From Caldisericia bacterium (GTDB lineage: Bacteria > Caldisericota > Caldisericia > UBA6126 > JAGPKI01), in NCBI GenBank assembly GCA_018054005.1, contig JAGPKI010000025.1:1-14612 (forward strand): DNA of 14,612 nt, given 5' to 3'. This document shows, piece by piece, positions 7,097 to 14,586 of the stretch. The translations under genes were made by a program, and so were the position numbers. The number at the start of each line of letters is the position of its first letter. Position 1 is the stretch's first letter. The notes beneath the pieces were generated by a model. That model searched no databases, was not told the origin of the DNA, and was given only the letters and a program-made list of their open reading frames with translations.

Positions 7097-8484
7097 ACCT
7101 AAATAAGTTTAAAAAAGTGCATCTTATAGGAATTGGTGGCGTGGGTATGACCCCTCTTGCTATTTATCTTAAAGATGCTGGTTTTGATGTAACAGGATCC
7201 GATATTCAGGATTTTAGATTTAAAAACGTTCTAATGTCAAAGGGTATAAAAGTTAATATAGGACACTCTTCTGAAAATGTTCCACCTGATGCAGTTGTAA
7301 TCTACTCCAGTGCTTTAAATAGTGATAATATAGAACTTCAAACTGCGAAAAGGCAAAACAACCAAATAATTTCCAGAATAGAGGCTTTAAAAGAAATATC
7401 TAAAGATAAAAAGCTTATTGCCATAACAGGCAGTTATGGCAAGAGCACTGCTACATCATTTGTATCTGCTATTTTAGAAGAAGCTAATCTTAATCCTTCA
7501 TGGATTATTGGGGCTGACCTATTTAATTTTAAACCTGCAAATATTGGAAGTAGTGATTTATTAGTACTTGAATGCGATGAAAGCAAAAAAGATTTTTTAG
7601 AATTTAATCCATTCTTTGTAATATTAACAAATATTGGGAATGATCACCTTTCAAATTATGAAAATTCAAAGGAAAATCTGTATATTGCAATTCTTTCTTT
7701 TCTTAAAAGAATTAGCGAGATGGGAGTAATTTTTTTGAATGCAGACGATCCTATGAGTGAAAGAATTATTAATGACCTAAAAAGTAGCAGTAAAAAGATA
7801 GTAAAATGCGGTAAAACTGATAATGCAGACTATGTTTATAAAATTAAATCTTCAAACTTTAACCATAAAAGAATTGTAACTTCATTTTCAGTAAAAGAAA
7901 AAGATAGCAATGTTTTCACTGCACAGATTAATATGCCTGGAGAAAGAAATGTTTTGGATGCCTGTTTTGCTTATGCTGTTTTAATTGAATTAGGAATTAG
8001 AAAGGAAATTGCAAGGAATTTGCTAAAAGCTTTACCTATCCTCGATAGAAGGTTTGAAATAAGGCATATTGGAGAGAAGGCTCTAATAATTGACGATGAG
8101 GGTGATAGCCCTTTCGTTATAGAAACTGTTTTAAAAGATGCAAGATATTATTTTCCAAATAAAAAAATCCTTTCAATTGTTCAACCGCATAGATATTCTC
8201 GCTTAAAAAGTTTATTTTCTCAATATGTCAGTGTTCTATCAAATTATTCAGACGATATAATTATTACTCCTGTTTATGAAGCTTCTGAAAGTAAAATAGA
8301 GGGTATAGATTCTTTTTCGCTTGGTAGTGCTATAAGAAAAACTTCATTTAAAGGTAATGTCGAAGTTGTATCTTCTCTATCTGAAGCAGCAAATATGGCA
8401 AAATTTTATTTTAAAAAGGATTATGTTATAATTACTTTAGGTCCTGGTAATATTTGGCAAGTTGCAGATGAACTTAGTAATTAA
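7090..8484 (+). CDS. murC: MurC: UDP-MurNAc--L-Ala ligase (divergent)
   Basis: MurC attaches the first stem-peptide residue, normally L-Ala, to UDP-MurNAc. It has 464 residues, normal length. Family features: HLIGIGGVGM (11-20), YSSAL (72-76), P-loop GSYGKST (114-120; usually GTHGKTT), ECDES (161-165), TNIGNDHLSNY (180-190), DRRFE (319-323), QPHRYSR (365-371) and GPGNIWQVADEL near the C-terminus. The loop that usually reads DDYAHHPTE reads DDEGDSPFV (335-343), so the Tyr and His next to the amino-acid site are gone, while the His and Arg residues of QPHRYSR remain. Mpl, a MurC relative acting on tripeptide, is an alternative, but the operon position and the absence of another MurC here favour MurC. 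ATG start overlapping murG by 7 bases, without a clear ribosome binding site. Confidence 0.93.
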   Translation: MLNLNKFKKVHLIGIGGVGMTPLAIYLKDAGFDVTGSDIQDFRFKNVLMSKGIKVNIGHSSENVPPDAVVIYSSALNSDNIELQTAKRQNNQIISRIEALKEISKDKKLIAITGSYGKSTATSFVSAILEEANLNPSWIIGADLFNFKPANIGSSDLLVLECDESKKDFLEFNPFFVILTNIGNDHLSNYENSKENLYIAILSFLKRISEMGVIFLNADDPMSERIINDLKSSSKKIVKCGKTDNADYVYKIKSSNFNHKRIVTSFSVKEKDSNVFTAQINMPGERNVLDACFAYAVLIELGIRKEIARNLLKALPILDRRFEIRHIGEKALIIDDEGDSPFVIETVLKDARYYFPNKKILSIVQPHRYSRLKSLFSQYVSVLSNYSDDIIITPVYEASESKIEGIDSFSLGSAIRKTSFKGNVEVVSSLSEAANMAKFYFKKDYVIITLGPGNIWQVADELSN

Positions 8485-9391
8485 TAAAATTAAATTTAAA
8501 GAGCTTGAGAGAGTCATTAAAGGATTAGTTTATTATGATGAACCAATGGCAAACCATACTTCTTTTAAAGTCGGGGGACCTGCTGAAATTCTTGTAATGC
8601 CAACTGTAAATGAAGATATTTACAATATTTTAAAATTCTCAAAAGAAAACGATATTCCAATTAATGTCATAGGAGCTGGTACCAATCTTCTTGTTTCAGA
8701 TAAAGGAATAAAGGGTATAGTTATTAAAATTAATTCTTCATTAGAAAACATTTTTTTTAGCGATGAAAAAGTTAAAGTCTCTGCTGGAGTAAAAGTATCT
8801 AAGCTTCTCCGTGAATGTATGAATAAAAGCTTATCAGGATTGGAATTTCTTACTGGCATTCCAGGAACAGTTGGTGGAGCTACATGTATGAATGCAGGTA
8901 TTAGCAATCAATCAATAAGTATGTTTTTTTTAAAAGGTTTAGTTATTGATATGGATAATCTTGATATTAAGGAATTATCTCATAAGGATTTCTTTTTTGA
9001 TTATAGGTGGAGCATAATTCAAAAAGGAAGGAAAATAATTCTCGATGCTGTTTTTAATTTAAAAAAAGATGAATTTTGCGAAATATCTGAGAGAGTCAAA
9101 ATACTTCAGGACAAACGATTAAGAACACAACCTTTAAATTTACCAAATGCAGGTTGTATATGGAAAAATCCTCCTGAAACGTTTGCAGGCAAACTTATTG
9201 AAGAAGCTGGCCTTAAGGGTTACAGCATAGGAGGCGCTTCAATTTCTGATTTACATGCTAATTTCATTGTAAATTCTAATAATGCAAAAGCACAGGATAT
9301 TTATGATTTGATTAGGTATGTTGAAGAAACGGTTTATAATAAATTTAATATTTGTTTGGAAAGAGAAATAAAACTTTTTGGTTTATGGTAA
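8468..9391 (+). CDS. murB: MurB: UDP-N-acetylenolpyruvoylglucosamine reductase (type II)
   Basis: This FAD- and NADPH-dependent cytoplasmic enzyme reduces UDP-GlcNAc-enolpyruvate to UDP-MurNAc, the substrate of MurC. From the ATG at 8468 it has 307 residues, the short type II form. FAD-binding signatures: NHTSFKVGGPAE (29-40), GAGTNLLVSD (69-78) and TGIPGTVGGATCMNAG (129-144). The substrate domain has YRWS (179-182), NAGCIWKNP (227-235), GGASISDLHANFIVN (255-269) and LERE with the catalytic Glu at 300. The proton-donor Ser of the usual GS(V/F)FKNP motif is Cys here (230). A TTG six bases earlier (8462) is an alternative start; ATG is preferred, and both lie inside the end of murC. It is the last gene of the cell wall run; 97 AT-rich bases follow. 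Confidence 0.96.
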   Translation: MNLVINKIKFKELERVIKGLVYYDEPMANHTSFKVGGPAEILVMPTVNEDIYNILKFSKENDIPINVIGAGTNLLVSDKGIKGIVIKINSSLENIFFSDEKVKVSAGVKVSKLLRECMNKSLSGLEFLTGIPGTVGGATCMNAGISNQSISMFFLKGLVIDMDNLDIKELSHKDFFFDYRWSIIQKGRKIILDAVFNLKKDEFCEISERVKILQDKRLRTQPLNLPNAGCIWKNPPETFAGKLIEEAGLKGYSIGGASISDLHANFIVNSNNAKAQDIYDLIRYVEETVYNKFNICLEREIKLFGLW

Positions 9392-9405
9392 ATTTTTAAT
9401 ATAAT
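9378..9405 (+). promoter_or_regulatory. Candidate promoter for the peptide transporter operon
   Basis: A perfect -10 TATAAT (9400-9405) follows TTGGTT (9378-9383) by 16 bases, overlapping the end of murB. A second candidate is TTGTAG (9432-9437), 17 bases, TTTAAT (9455-9460). In such AT-rich DNA either may arise by chance. No hairpin terminator is visible between murB and 9489, so read-through from the cell wall operon is also possible. Confidence 0.3.
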
Positions 9406-9488
9406 TTTAACTCAAATATATTAAATTTATTTTGTAGTTTTTATATAGAGAAATTTTAATTTATAAAAAAGAAAGGAAGGTTTTATTT

Positions 9489-11828
9489 ATGAAAATGAAG
9501 CGGTTTTTAGCTTTTTTGGTTGTTTTTCTTTTAGCTTTTGGAGCTATTTCAAATTGCAAAAAACCAGCAGGACCAGGAGAAACTACAATTCCAGAAGAAA
9601 AACAGGGAACTCTTGAGTGGACACAAGAGTATGTTGACAATTTGGTAGAAGCAGGTGTTGTTACAAAAGATGACACGAAAGATATTTTAAGAGAAATCAC
9701 AAGAGGGGAATTCTTAAAATGGCTTATCACTGCTAAGGGATTTCAGGTTGTTGATAGTGGTCATGAATTTAAAGATGTACCTAAAAACAACTCCTATCAT
9801 GATTATATTATTACTGCTGCTGTGAATGATATAGTTCCTAAAACAGATAATTTTAAACCGGATGAACCACTTTTACGTTATGATGCATCAATATGGCTTG
9901 TTAATGCCTGGGGCGAAAAAGCAAAAGCAGATGCTGCTGGGTATACGGAACCATTAATTCCTGCACAGGATGCTTACGATGAAATACCATCTGAAGCAGT
10001 TGGTCCGATGACAATTTGTTATCTTCCTGAATATCAGATGTTATACTATAAGTACAAAGAAGGCGACGATTTAAGGTATTGTTTGCCAAAGGCATCTTTA
10101 TTAGTTGGAGAAGCATGTCATAGTATTTATATGCTTACTCACCCACCTAAGAGAGGCGGAAGTCTTGTTATTGGACAGGCTCAAGAACCTAAGACATTGT
10201 TTAGCGGAGCTGACACAATGAGCGCAATGTCTCAAATTACTGATCTTTTGTATAATGGTATGATAGGTGGTTGGGATGAAAATTGGTGTCTCTATCCTAT
10301 TATGGTAAAGAGAGTACCAACAAAGGAAAATGGTTTATGGAAAATACTTGATGATGGCAGAATGGAAGTAACTTACGAGCTGAGAAGTAATCTAAAGTGG
10401 TCTGACGGGACACTCATCACTCCTGAAGATTTTGTATTTGCTCACTATTTCTTCAATCATCCGGCTTTTCCTACTGTGCATACTATGGTTGATAAGTGGA
10501 TTGACAAAATAGAGGCAGTTGATGCTAATACCATTAAAGTTTATTGGAATACTCACTACTTTTATGCTAATCTTGGCGTCAGTCTTATGCCCAAGAAGTG
10601 GTTTACTGAGAAATTTAACTATGAATTAAAGCCATACAATTTAAATGATCCTAATTACTACGTAGAAGATAACCCTGATACTCCAGAAGATGAGACTTTC
10701 AAATCTGAGCAGTATAAAAACGACGAAGCATTTATCCGCAAAGCAGTTGAAAGTGAATACAAGGAAAAACCTTTCCACTGCGGTGCTTATAAGGTAAAAA
10801 ACTGGGTTAAAGGACAAACTATTACTCTTGAAGCAAATGATAATTTCTTGTATGGAAGGCCTTTGCTTGATGAAATTATTTTCAGAACAATTGAAAACAC
10901 TGATACCCTTCTTGCTTCTGCTCTTGCAGGTAATACTGATATGACTTTAGTTGGATTTACTTTTGATCAAGCTCAGCAAATTGTAAAAACTCCAGATTGT
11001 TCTCACAAAGCAGTATTTACTCCTTCTCTAACATGGGAACATATCGATTTAACTATTGACTATCCTGAACTATCAGACGTAAGGGTAAGGAAAGCTCTTC
11101 TTTATGGTATCGATAGGCAAGTAATTGTTGACCAATTTTTTGGTGGAGTGCAACCAGTATCTCACTCTTGGCTTCCCCCAAAACATCCAGCATATGATGA
11201 AGAACAGATTATAAAATATGATTACAATCCAGAAAAAGCTCAAGAACTTCTTGATGAGGCTGGTTGGAAGTTAAATAATTCTACAAACAAACGCGAGAAA
11301 GATGGTAAGGTTTTATCAATAATATTTTCAACTACTGCTGGGAACAAGACAAGGGAACAGGTTCAAGCAGTTATATCTGATCAGTGGAGGGAACTTGGCA
11401 TAGAGGTTCTTGTAAAAAATGAAAACTCAACAAGCTTCTTTGGAACTACACTTCAGACAAGGCAATTTTCAGGACCTTCAGCATTTATGTATGCATGGGT
11501 TATGGGTCCCAACTCAAATTTATACTCTATTGTGAATTCATCACAGATCCCTACTGAAGAAAATGGTTATACAGGGCAAAATTTTACAGGTTATAAAAAT
11601 GAAACAGTTGATAAATTAACTAACGATGTATTTAAATCAATGGACAAAGAAGAAATTTATACTAAACTTAGAGAGTGTCAGAGGATTTTAACTGATGAAC
11701 TTCCATCTCTTCCATTGTTTACAAGATCTGATGTATCAAGTGTCCATAAAGATTTAAGAGGCTTTAGACCAACCGGGACTCAAACTGCTATGACATGGAA
11801 CGCTCCATGGTGGTATTGGGATAGATAA
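9489..11828 (+). CDS. Peptide ABC transporter substrate-binding lipoprotein with SLH-like modules (DppA/OppA family)
   Basis: A family 5 extracytoplasmic solute-binding protein that would capture oligopeptides (or sugars, as some family 5 members do) for the two downstream permeases. It has 779 residues, about 200 more than usual. Residues 1-22 are a basic, hydrophobic signal peptide followed by Cys 23; the lipobox ISNC is loose, so lipidation is likely but not certain. Residues 39-217 look like three SLH modules: ITRGEF at 70-75, FKDV at 94-97 with FKPDEPLLRYDA at 122-133, and a weaker third around 160-217 (YDEIP; RYCLPKASLLVGEA). The binding domain starts near 222 (RGGSLVIGQ) and shows LKWSDGTLITPEDF (302-315), VRKALLYGIDR (533-543) and PEKAQELLDEAGW (581-593). 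A strong AAAGGAAGG (9472-9480) precedes the ATG by 8 bases, favouring it over the ATG two codons later. Base composition looks less AT-rich than in the mur genes. Confidence 0.92.
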   Translation: MKMKRFLAFLVVFLLAFGAISNCKKPAGPGETTIPEEKQGTLEWTQEYVDNLVEAGVVTKDDTKDILREITRGEFLKWLITAKGFQVVDSGHEFKDVPKNNSYHDYIITAAVNDIVPKTDNFKPDEPLLRYDASIWLVNAWGEKAKADAAGYTEPLIPAQDAYDEIPSEAVGPMTICYLPEYQMLYYKYKEGDDLRYCLPKASLLVGEACHSIYMLTHPPKRGGSLVIGQAQEPKTLFSGADTMSAMSQITDLLYNGMIGGWDENWCLYPIMVKRVPTKENGLWKILDDGRMEVTYELRSNLKWSDGTLITPEDFVFAHYFFNHPAFPTVHTMVDKWIDKIEAVDANTIKVYWNTHYFYANLGVSLMPKKWFTEKFNYELKPYNLNDPNYYVEDNPDTPEDETFKSEQYKNDEAFIRKAVESEYKEKPFHCGAYKVKNWVKGQTITLEANDNFLYGRPLLDEIIFRTIENTDTLLASALAGNTDMTLVGFTFDQAQQIVKTPDCSHKAVFTPSLTWEHIDLTIDYPELSDVRVRKALLYGIDRQVIVDQFFGGVQPVSHSWLPPKHPAYDEEQIIKYDYNPEKAQELLDEAGWKLNNSTNKREKDGKVLSIIFSTTAGNKTREQVQAVISDQWRELGIEVLVKNENSTSFFGTTLQTRQFSGPSAFMYAWVMGPNSNLYSIVNSSQIPTEENGYTGQNFTGYKNETVDKLTNDVFKSMDKEEIYTKLRECQRILTDELPSLPLFTRSDVSSVHKDLRGFRPTGTQTAMTWNAPWWYWDR

Positions 11829-11873
11829 AGTAGATTTTAATGATGATGTTATACAGGAAGGATAGGTTTTTGT

Positions 11874-12881
11874 ATGTGGCAGTATATAGTTAGACAGTTA
11901 CTTCAGAGATTGTTGATACTATTCATAATTTCCTTTCTTGCGTTTATAATCCTTGGCCAAATGGATGACCCTGTACAGCTTTTAAAAACTATGAATCCAA
12001 TGATAACACAGACGGAAATAAACGAATACATAAAGCAACAGGGTCTTGATAAGCCTATTGTAGTGAGATATTTTTACTGGCTAAAAAATGCTTTATTACA
12101 TCAGGATTTTGGTATATCGAGACAATATTATACTCCCACTTTTGAGCTTCTCATGCAGCGTATTCCAAATACAATATATTTGCAGGCTATAGTTCTACTA
12201 ATTATAGTGTTAATCTCGCTTCCTCTTGGTATATTCTCGGCAGTTAAGCAATATTCAACATTTGATTATATTTTTACATTTCTTGCTTTTACTGGTGCTG
12301 CCATACCTGTTTTTTGGTTTGCGTTGATGCTTATAATCATTTTTGGTGTTTTACCTCCTAAGGGCTATAGGCTACCCTTTACCGGGATGTTTTCCGATAA
12401 AGTTGTTGTTAAAGGAGTAGAAGTATCTTATGAGGCAGCACCTCTATTTGCAAAATTTGTTGATAGAGTGAAACACCTTATTTTACCAGTTTTATCGAGT
12501 TCTATTGTTAGCCTTGCTTCCCTTACTCGTTATACTCGATCTGCTCTTCTCGAAGTTATAAGACAAGATTATGTAAGAACTGCTCGAGCAAAAGGTCTAC
12601 CAGAAAAGAAAGTTATTTTTTCGCATGCTCTAAGGAATGCTATGATCCCTATTGCAACCATATTGATTCAATCAATTCCTGGTCTTTTTGCTGGATCTAT
12701 TATAATAGAGCAAATTTTTGGCTGGCCAGGCATGGGAAAGCTAACATTTGAAGCAGTAATGAATAATGATTATACTCTTGCAATGACATCTATAATGTTT
12801 ATGGCTTTCCTTACTGTTATTTTTACTCTCATAGCAGATATTGCGTATGCATTTTTAGACCCACGGATTACTTATAGATAA
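11874..12881 (+). CDS. Peptide-type ABC transporter permease, DppB/OppB family
   Basis: Inner-membrane permease subunit, the first of a pair that forms the transport channel. It has 335 residues. The N-terminus MWQYIVRQLLQRLLILF is the typical first membrane segment, followed by an extracytoplasmic region and five more hydrophobic segments. The EAA loop that docks the ATPase is seen as DYVRTARAKGLPEKKVIFSH (232-251) followed by LRNAMIP, and the C-terminus has IFGWPGMGKL and LDPRITY, all typical of DppB/OppB. An AGGAAGGA at 11855-11862 precedes the ATG by 11 bases. It lies 45 bases after the binding protein and 11 before the second permease, so the three are one operon. Substrate cannot be read from a permease; dipeptide, oligopeptide and some oligosaccharide importers share this family. 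Confidence 0.95.
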   Translation: MWQYIVRQLLQRLLILFIISFLAFIILGQMDDPVQLLKTMNPMITQTEINEYIKQQGLDKPIVVRYFYWLKNALLHQDFGISRQYYTPTFELLMQRIPNTIYLQAIVLLIIVLISLPLGIFSAVKQYSTFDYIFTFLAFTGAAIPVFWFALMLIIIFGVLPPKGYRLPFTGMFSDKVVVKGVEVSYEAAPLFAKFVDRVKHLILPVLSSSIVSLASLTRYTRSALLEVIRQDYVRTARAKGLPEKKVIFSHALRNAMIPIATILIQSIPGLFAGSIIIEQIFGWPGMGKLTFEAVMNNDYTLAMTSIMFMAFLTVIFTLIADIAYAFLDPRITYR

Positions 12882-12892
12882 GGAGAAAATAG

Positions 12893-13822
12893 ATGGTAGG
12901 AAAAAATAATAAAGATATTCATAACTATACTTCATCTACAGAAAATGGCTTAACCGAGATTAGTAGTGCTAAAGAGTATACTTATTTTCAGATGGTTGCA
13001 AAGAGGTTTTTTAGACATAAACTTGCTGTTGTAGGGTTGGTGATTATAACTGTATTGGTTCTAATGGCAGTATTAGCTCCACTTCTTTCGAAAGGGGTAG
13101 ATCCATCAAAAACCAATCTTTTAAAAAGATTTTTACCACCATTAACAGAAGGTCATTTGTTGGGTACAGATGATGTTGGACGCGATGAATGGGCAAGAAT
13201 CCTATATGGTGGAAGAATTTCACTTTTAATTGGTTTCCTTGGTGCAGTATCAGGAACATTGATTGGTGGTGTCGTTGGATCTATATCTGGTTATTACGGC
13301 GGAATGCTTGATTCAGTAATTATGAGAATTGTTGAAATATTCTTTTGTGTACCAACTTTACCTATCCTTGTGGTTTTTGCAAGAATTTGGGGTGGTTCTA
13401 TGTGGAATATTCTCATAATACTCGTAATATTTGGATGGGCTGGCACTGCAAGGCTTGTTAGAGGGATGGTTTTATCGATAAAAGAAAGCGAATTTATTGA
13501 AGCTTCTCGCGCTATAGGTTGCTCTGATGCAAGAATTATTTTAAGACATATATTCCCTAATACTCTTGCAATATTGCTTGTTTCAATAACACTTAGTATT
13601 GGAGGAGTAATTATTTACGAGTCTACATTGAGTTTCTTAGGACTTGGCATTGATCCAAGTACGCCTACATGGGGTAATATGTTACAGAATGCACAAAACT
13701 TTTTATGGAATGCTCCACACCTTGTTATATGGCCAGGATTATTTATATTCCTTGCAATACTATCATTTAATTTTATAGGTGATGGACTAAGAGATGCATT
13801 AGACCCGAAACTTAAGATTTAA
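12893..13822 (+). CDS. Peptide-type ABC transporter permease, DppC/OppC family
   Basis: Second permease subunit, partner of the preceding DppB-type protein. It has 309 residues with a long polar cytoplasmic N-terminus (1-40), then a first membrane segment after the usual RFFRHKLAVVG (38-48). The family motif GTDDVGRDEWARILYGGR (91-108) and the EAA loop FIEASRAIGCSDARIILRH (201-219) followed by IFPN are clear, as are ESTLSFLGLG (243-252) and the C-terminal GDGLRDALDPKLK. The ribosome binding site TAAGGAG (12879-12885) overlaps the stop of the upstream gene, with 7 bases to the ATG, so translation is probably coupled. No DppD/DppF ATPase gene follows: a hairpin terminator comes next, so the ATPases must be encoded elsewhere. 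Confidence 0.95.
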   Translation: MVGKNNKDIHNYTSSTENGLTEISSAKEYTYFQMVAKRFFRHKLAVVGLVIITVLVLMAVLAPLLSKGVDPSKTNLLKRFLPPLTEGHLLGTDDVGRDEWARILYGGRISLLIGFLGAVSGTLIGGVVGSISGYYGGMLDSVIMRIVEIFFCVPTLPILVVFARIWGGSMWNILIILVIFGWAGTARLVRGMVLSIKESEFIEASRAIGCSDARIILRHIFPNTLAILLVSITLSIGGVIIYESTLSFLGLGIDPSTPTWGNMLQNAQNFLWNAPHLVIWPGLFIFLAILSFNFIGDGLRDALDPKLKI

Positions 13823-13843
13823 ATATTAAAAGAATATTTAATT

Positions 13844-13887
13844 ACAAGCGGAGGAGGTAGTTTATTTTAAGCTATTCCTCCGCTTGT
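13844..13887 (+). terminator. Hairpin terminator after the transporter operon
   Basis: ACAAGCGGAGGA (13844-13855) pairs perfectly over 12 bases with TCCTCCGCTTGT (13876-13887). Three more pairs (TAG 13858-13860 with CTA 13872-13874) are possible beyond a bulge, leaving an 11-base loop. The following T tract (TTTGTTAG) is short and broken, so termination may be incomplete. A small AT-only inverted repeat, AAATATT/AATATTT, lies just upstream at 13821-13839. Confidence 0.7.
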
Positions 13888-13903
13888 TTGTTAGTAGAGA
13901 ATT

Positions 13904-14509
13904 ATGAAATACGTTACTAAAGAAAGTATAAGTTCATATACTGAAAAGAATTCAAAATTTATTTCCATCTGTTTGCCTATTAAAAATATGGATGATTTTA
14001 AGGAAAAATTAGGTAAAGTAAAGGAAACATACAAAGATGCAAAACACTATACATTCGCTTTGAGGATTTTATCAGATAAATTTAACATTTATGAAAAGTT
14101 TTCAGACGATAAAGAGCCTTATGGGACTGCAGGCATACCTATGCTTAATATTCTTAAAATTAATTCAATTGTAAATACAGCTATTGTTACTGTGAGGTAT
14201 TTTGGTGGTGTTAAGTTAGGTAAAAGCAATCTCCTTAAAGCTTATTTAAATACTGCTAATGAAGCACTTAAAAATGCTTCAGTTGAAGAAATAACTGAGT
14301 TAATAAATCTAAGTATAGAATTCCCTTATAATTACTATGAAATAATATATCACATTTTTGCTAAAAATAATGTAAATGTCGTAAATAAAGATTTTTCTCA
14401 TTTAGTTAAAATTGAATTAAAAATTCCAAGAAATTTAGTGGATAATCTACTTTTAGAGATTAAATCAGTCTGTCCAGAAATTAAAACTTATTTTCATACA
14501 CCCCCTTGA
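13904..14509 (+). CDS. yigZ: YigZ/IMPACT family protein (UPF0029)
   Basis: A conserved protein family with a proposed link to translation control (eukaryotic IMPACT acts on the GCN2 pathway); the exact role in bacteria is not settled. It has 201 residues, matching the two-domain bacterial form. The N-terminal domain shows EKNSKFI (14-20), DAKHYTFA (45-52), a DD.EP.GTAGIPML run (69-82) and VRYFGGVKLG (98-107), the family signature. The typical GAGGLVRAY reads GKSNLLKAY (107-115). Residues from about 130 form the small C-terminal ferredoxin-like domain. No membrane segment or signal peptide. The ATG follows a weak TAGAGA by a few bases and lies only 16 bases after the terminator hairpin, so its promoter must overlap the hairpin or expression comes from read-through. 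Its stop codon overlaps the -35 box of the next promoter. Confidence 0.9.
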   Translation: MKYVTKESISSYTEKNSKFISICLPIKNMDDFKEKLGKVKETYKDAKHYTFALRILSDKFNIYEKFSDDKEPYGTAGIPMLNILKINSIVNTAIVTVRYFGGVKLGKSNLLKAYLNTANEALKNASVEEITELINLSIEFPYNYYEIIYHIFAKNNVNVVNKDFSHLVKIELKIPRNLVDNLLLEIKSVCPEIKTYFHTPP

Positions 14510-14533
14510 CAATATTTTTATTGTAGTTAAAAT
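14506..14533 (+). promoter_or_regulatory. Near-consensus sigma-70 type promoter
   Basis: TTGACA (14506-14511) is a perfect -35 box. TAAAAT (14528-14533), five of six matches to TATAAT, follows after 16 bases. The -35 box overlaps the TGA stop of the YigZ-family gene. It is the best-matching promoter in the window and points to the gene that leaves the window on the right. Confidence 0.65.
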
Positions 14534-14549
14534 ATTTAAGCTATTTTTG

Positions 14550-14583
14550 TAACTTACCTTGAAAACTTAAGTGGTGTAAGTTA
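14550..14583 (+). promoter_or_regulatory. Inverted repeat in the leader below the promoter (possible operator or hairpin)
   Basis: TAACTTAC (14550-14557) and GTAAGTTA (14576-14583) are an exact 8-base inverted repeat with an 18-base spacer that itself contains the palindrome ACTTAAGT (14565-14572). It begins about 17 bases after the -10 box, so it would lie in the transcribed leader. It could be a repressor site or an RNA hairpin; nothing in the window decides between them. Confidence 0.35.
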
Positions 14584-14586
14584 AAT

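Noticed and set aside
7090..8484. Reading murC as Mpl (murein peptide ligase)
   Set aside because: It sits between murG and murB, the standard murC place, and no other MurC is visible in the operon; kept only as a minor alternative.
1..9391. Idea that the altered Mur enzymes are decaying pseudogenes
   Set aside because: All frames are open at full family length, with tight operon spacing and most catalytic motifs preserved, which does not fit decay.
9461..10116. Minus-strand open frames opposite the start of the binding protein
   Set aside because: They mirror signal-peptide and SLH coding sequence; no independent motif or start signal was seen.
13821..13839. AAATATT/AATATTT as a separate terminator
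   Set aside because: Only 7 A-T pairs with no T tract; such repeats are expected by chance in this composition.
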